Origin: Polyangiaceae bacterium
GTDB lineage: Bacteria; Myxococcota; Polyangia; Polyangiales; Polyangiaceae
Direction: 5' to 3'
Assembly (NCBI GenBank): GCA_025936205.1
Contig: JAICTU010000441.1
Span: 1 to 7,739, forward strand
Length of the DNA: 7,739 nt
This document shows positions 6,790-7,739 of this stretch, piece after piece; the stretch's first letter is position 1, and each line of letters opens with the position of its first letter. Below the pieces are notes generated by a model. It was not told the origin of the DNA and ran no database searches. It saw nothing but the letters and a program-made list of their open reading frames with translations. Made by a program: the position numbers and the translations under genes.

Positions 6790-7739
6790 ACAGAGACGGC
6801 AGAATTGACGCAGCGGCACTCCGCCGCGCCCAACCCGCGCTGCGTGTCGCACTCGTCCTCGCTTGCCTGGGGGTAGCGAGCGCGCTCATCTTGTGGCCTC
6901 TCACCGGGCCCGATTGGATCATCGGCCACAACGAGGGGATGCGCTATCTGGCGCTGGCCGAGCATTTCCAGCGCGTGTTGCGCTGGACGGCGTCGTACCC
7001 GCGCTGGCTCCCGGAGCTGTACGGCGGCCACGGCTACCCGACGTTCGTCTTCTACCAGCCACTCGTGTTCTTCCTGGACACGCTCTGGCGCTCCGCCTTT
7101 CCGGGCGCCCGCGCGCTCTGGGCCACGCTCTGGACGCTCCTGGTCCTGGGTGGCTCGGGTGCCTACCTGCTGGGCCGGCGCTCGGGAGGGCGGGTCTGGG
7201 GGCTGTGCGTGGCCGGCGTCTTCCTGCTCTCACCGTATCTCTACGTCGATCTGTTCGTGCGGCAGGATCTGAGCGAGCTCAGCGGCTCGATGCTCTTGCC
7301 CTGGGCGCTCTTCAGCCTGCTGCTCGTGCACGACCGCCGCACGGTGGGCGCGGTGGGCCTGCTGTCGCTGTCGCTGGCCGCGCTGATCTACGCGCACCCC
7401 ATCATCGCCCTGCTGGCCTCACTGTTTCTCTCGCCCATCGCCGCAGCGCTGTGCTTTCGCGAGGGTCAGCTCGATCGGAAGGTGGCAGCGCAGCTGGCGC
7501 TCGGCGCCGTGCTCGCCCTGCTGCTCAGCGCACCCTATTGGCTGCCCTTCGTCTCGATGCAGGACGAGGTCAATCTGCAGCACGTGGTGGGTGACGGCGC
7601 ACGTCACCACACCGTTTACTGGTCCCAGTTCTTCGATCGCACCTGGGGCTTCGGCGGGTCGCTGCCCGATACCGCAGCCGACCAGATGTCCTTTCAGCTC
7701 GGCGCGCCGCACTTCGCGCTGGCGCTCGGCGCGGCGCTG
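6786..7739 (+). CDS. Polytopic membrane protein, GT-C / PTPS_related-like (partial)
   Basis: A frame with no stop runs from GTG 6786 to the window edge (318 codons seen, 3' end missing). The GTG overlaps the lipoprotein stop as GTGA (6786-6789); no good Shine-Dalgarno is seen, so translation is probably coupled. The first membrane helix is about residues 18-39, followed by a periplasmic-side loop with DWIIGHNEG (43-51) whose acidic residues resemble the first-loop Asp/Glu of GT-C glycosyltransferases. YPRWLPELYGGHGYPTFVFY (71-90) is characteristic of the membrane proteins Pfam calls PTPS_related (6-pyruvoyl-tetrahydropterin synthase related). Further hydrophobic segments lie around 107-128, 136-158, 165-182, 188-215 and 228-250, and RQDLSELSG lies before one of them. 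Such proteins are thought to transfer sugars from lipid carriers at the cytoplasmic membrane; the substrate cannot be told. Other frames here, including one of about 240 codons at 6863-7594, lack hydrophobic pattern and are not genes. Confidence 0.85.
   Translation, partial: MNRDGRIDAAALRRAQPALRVALVLACLGVASALILWPLTGPDWIIGHNEGMRYLALAEHFQRVLRWTASYPRWLPELYGGHGYPTFVFYQPLVFFLDTLWRSAFPGARALWATLWTLLVLGGSGAYLLGRRSGGRVWGLCVAGVFLLSPYLYVDLFVRQDLSELSGSMLLPWALFSLLLVHDRRTVGAVGLLSLSLAALIYAHPIIALLASLFLSPIAAALCFREGQLDRKVAAQLALGAVLALLLSAPYWLPFVSMQDEVNLQHVVGDGARHHTVYWSQFFDRTWGFGGSLPDTAADQMSFQLGAPHFALALGAAL

Overview
The window is very GC-rich, and its genes strongly prefer G or C at the third codon position. 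A large-genome soil bacterium of the myxobacterial type (Myxococcota or another former deltaproteobacterium) fits best: compact wHTH/ATPase module, many-domain PAS sensor kinase, META-domain lipoprotein, PTPS_related/GT-C membrane protein. This placement is inferred from style, not from a marker gene.

Layout. Positions 1-35 hold the first codons of a leftward gene with a clear ribosome binding site. Positions 36-247 are a divergent intergenic region with an 8+8 bp inverted repeat at 137-153. Positions 248-1207 and 1204-4929 form a tight two-gene operon joined by an ATGA overlap: a 319-residue protein with winged-helix-like ends and a 1241-residue protein with two separate P-loop ATPase modules. 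The large protein reads as TerB-like helical domain, AAA/STAND-like ATPase, alpha/beta middle region, Pro/Ala linker and HerA/FtsK-like ATPase. Positions 4964-5920 hold a decayed hybrid sensor histidine kinase: two PAS domains, a scrap of the HisKA region and the last helix of a receiver domain, in three frames with the kinase core gone. Positions 6001-6789 encode a probable lipoprotein with two META (HslJ-like) domains. It overlaps by 4 bases (GTGA) a polytopic membrane protein that runs off the right edge from 6786.

How the parts may work together. The two-gene module at 248-4929 is the most interesting part. An AAA/STAND-like ATPase fused to a HerA/FtsK-type motor, carrying a TerB-like N-terminus and co-translated with a likely nucleic-acid-binding partner, looks like a DNA-acting machine and is a plausible uncharacterised defence or DNA-processing system. 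No nuclease, methylase or other effector is visible here, so that role is a hypothesis; the leftward gene at 1-35 could be part of the same locus. The right part (dead sensor kinase, META lipoprotein, membrane protein) looks like unrelated envelope and signalling genes, with the pseudogene marking a boundary of decay.
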